Source: Deltaproteobacteria bacterium ADurb.Bin207 (GTDB taxonomy: Bacteria > Myxococcota_A > Polyangia > Polyangiales > Polyangiaceae). From it: DNA of 64,000 nt. Of the stretch, positions 62,523 through 64,000 are shown one piece after another. The position numbers were made by a program, and so were the translations under genes. Each line of letters starts with the position of its first letter. Position 1 is the stretch's first letter. The notes under the pieces are model-generated. The model was not told the DNA's origin and did no database searches. It worked only from the letters and a program-made list of their open reading frames with translations. The stretch lies in the NCBI GenBank assembly GCA_002070115.1, contig MWCO01000019.1, forward strand, positions 1 through 64,000, written 5' to 3'.

Positions 62523-63044
62523 GTGCTGAAAGCTGAGCCGAACGATTGGGTTGAGGTAGGGCGCGTGTCTCGTCCTCACGGCATTCGTGGCGAGCTTCGT
62601 GTCAAGCTCCACAATCCAGATAGTGAAATCCTGCTGCGCATCGATAAGGTGCGCCTTCACAACGATCAAGGTAGTCGCCTCGTTGACGTGCGTGGAGCAC
62701 GCCGGGCGGCCGATGGGATCGTGCTGATGGCCCTCGAAGGGATCGGCTCTCGTTCCGAGGCCGAAGCCCATCGCGGCATGGCGATTCTCGTTCCGCGAGA
62801 TGTCTTGCCCAAAGCGCAAGACAACGAGTTTTATGTACACGACATCCTTGGCGCCAAGGTTGTTGACTCGAGGGGTCACGAACTGGGCAAGGTTGTCGAT
62901 TATATTTCTTATCCTTCGACGGATGTGCTCGTGGTGCAGGGCGACAAGCGATTCGAAATCCCGCTCATCGATGACTTCGTTCGGAGTATTGATTCTGTCG
63001 GACGGATCGTGACGGTCGAGGGGGTGGACGACTTCGAGGCTTGA
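62523..63044 (+). CDS. rimM: 16S rRNA processing protein RimM
   Basis: This 173-residue protein starts at GTG with GGAGG five bases upstream. The N-terminal [16 protein letters not shown] and the C-terminal PRC barrel with [16 protein letters not shown] and [10 protein letters not shown] are the RimM layout. It assists 30S maturation with S19. Confidence 0.95.
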   Translation: MLKAEPNDWVEVGRVSRPHGIRGELRVKLHNPDSEILLRIDKVRLHNDQGSRLVDVRGARRAADGIVLMALEGIGSRSEAEAHRGMAILVPRDVLPKAQDNEFYVHDILGAKVVDSRGHELGKVVDYISYPSTDVLVVQGDKRFEIPLIDDFVRSIDSVGRIVTVEGVDDFEA

Positions 63045-63049
63045 TCGCC

Positions 63050-63775
63050 ATGCGTGTGGATATCGTTACGCTTTTCCCTGAACTGTTCGAACCATTTCTG
63101 CGCGTGAGCTTCGTGGGAAAGGCGTGCGCGCAAGGTGTGCTCAGCACACGCTTTTTGTCTCCTCGTGAATTTGGCCTCGGTGTGCATCGCAGTGTGGATG
63201 ACACTCCCTATGGTGGGGGTTCCGGTATGGTCCTTCGGGTCGATTGCGTGGTGCAGGCCATGGAGGCCCTTGATGCCGATGCGCCATCGGGAGTCCGCGC
63301 GCGAAGGATTCTACTATCCCCACAAGGACAGCCGTTGCGTCAGCCCGTGGCACAGCGTCTTGCTCAACTGGAAGCGTTTATGCTTGTCTGTGGTCGTTAC
63401 GAAGGTTTTGATGAGCGTGTGCGATCGTATGTCGACGAGGAATTGTCTCTTGGCGATTTCGTATTGAGCGGAGGAGAGGTGGCCGCCATGGCCGTCATCG
63501 AAGCGGTGATTCGGCTCGTTCCTGGCGTGTTGGGAAATATCGAATCCGTCTCGGAAGAATCCCACAGTCCTGGTAACGCCGGATTGCTGGAGTATCCACA
63601 GTACACGAGGCCCGCGGAGTTCAGAGGCCAAGGTGTGGATCCCATATTGATGAGCGGAGATCATGCACGCATAGCAGCCTGGCGAAAAGAGCGTGCGTGG
63701 GAGCGGACAAAAAACAAGCGGCCTGATCTTCTTGCTCTCGATGATGCTGCAACGACAAAGAAAGAGCCAACGTGA
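63050..63775 (+). CDS. trmD: tRNA (guanine-N1)-methyltransferase
   Basis: This 241-residue SPOUT-fold enzyme methylates G37 of tRNAs. Key motifs are [42 protein letters not shown] and [15 protein letters not shown], with [11 protein letters not shown]. It starts at ATG 63050, six bases after rimM. Confidence 0.96.
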   Translation: MRVDIVTLFPELFEPFLRVSFVGKACAQGVLSTRFLSPREFGLGVHRSVDDTPYGGGSGMVLRVDCVVQAMEALDADAPSGVRARRILLSPQGQPLRQPVAQRLAQLEAFMLVCGRYEGFDERVRSYVDEELSLGDFVLSGGEVAAMAVIEAVIRLVPGVLGNIESVSEESHSPGNAGLLEYPQYTRPAEFRGQGVDPILMSGDHARIAAWRKERAWERTKNKRPDLLALDDAATTKKEPT

Positions 63776-64000
63776 CGATGAGAAGACTCAGTTTGGCTCT
63801 CGTGCATCATCCCGTGTTGGATCGTCAAGGGGACGTGATTACCACCGCGATCACGAACATGGACCTGCATGACATGGCGCGCAGTGGGCGGACCTATGGA
63901 GCCAGCGATCTGTTCGTGGTTCATCCCGTGGCCGCGCAACGACAGCTCGCCGAACGGATCCAACATCACTGGCTATACGGATCCGGACAGCGTCGCATTC
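63772..64000 (+). CDS. TrmD-associated RNA methyltransferase (partial)
   Basis: The gene is cut by the window edge. The visible 76 codons read [18 protein letters not shown] and [17 protein letters not shown], the pattern of the trmD-neighbour SPOUT-type RNA methyltransferase that is usually followed by rplS. GTG 63772 overlaps the trmD stop; ATG 63778 is another possible start. Confidence 0.85.
   Translation, partial: MTMRRLSLALVHHPVLDRQGDVITTAITNMDLHDMARSGRTYGASDLFVVHPVAAQRQLAERIQHHWLYGSGQRRI

Overview
The window looks like chromosomal DNA from a myxobacterium-type organism (Myxococcota, probably Polyangia). Several lipoproteins carry Gly-rich linkers after the lipobox. Two surface proteins end in a MYXO-CTERM-like tail (Cys motif, hydrophobic helix, Arg cluster). 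There are two Hanks-type Ser/Thr kinases, Cys-rich repeat lipoproteins, an outer-membrane protein/ECF sigma/membrane protein cassette, and the rpsP-khpA-rimM-trmD-RNA methyltransferase order common in former deltaproteobacteria. The phylum is inferred from these traits only; no rRNA is present.

Layout. 1-3835 is the right end of an integrated element. It is more GC-rich than the rest and carries two hypothetical ORFs, an XRE regulator divergent from a membrane-anchored coiled-coil protein across a perfect palindrome, a small DNA-binding-type protein, and a tyrosine recombinase whose 3' end reads into a tRNA-Lys(UUU) gene. 4018-14448 holds an NAD-dependent epimerase and a tightly coupled recC-recB-recD operon. 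14944-24471 holds a serpin lipoprotein, a double-AAA ATPase, a beta-helix surface protein, a kinase with a predicted propeller, an SH3 protein coupled to a ten-repeat Cys-rich lipoprotein, and an Smr protein. 24481-35982 holds an aldo/keto reductase, exonuclease III, the sigma-factor cassette, lipoproteins, a second kinase and a DUF523 protein. 36076-40480 (minus strand) is a plsB-mepA-DNA methyltransferase operon. 40574-45843 holds a lipoprotein, a thioesterase, a SAM methyltransferase, tRNA-Met and a large lysozyme-like/FG-GAP surface protein.

46351-51995 is the most unusual part: five overlapping genes for a Cmr (type III-B-like) CRISPR effector, Cas10/Cmr2-Cmr3-Cmr4-Cmr5-Cmr6. By motif reading, the Cas10 HD motif, the Cas10 GGDD motif and the Cmr4 catalytic Asp are all altered. 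No cmr1, cas6, cas1/cas2, CARF effector or CRISPR array is present in the window. This is the best candidate for an undescribed or repurposed system.

52004-64000 is mostly housekeeping: an SDR, a glycosyltransferase, an NRDE protein, lipoproteins, PPK2, a double-domain ThyX-like protein with split motifs, methionine aminopeptidase, a NifU-like protein, and the rpsP-khpA-rimM-trmD operon running off the right edge.

All functional calls come from reading motifs by eye; no database search was possible.
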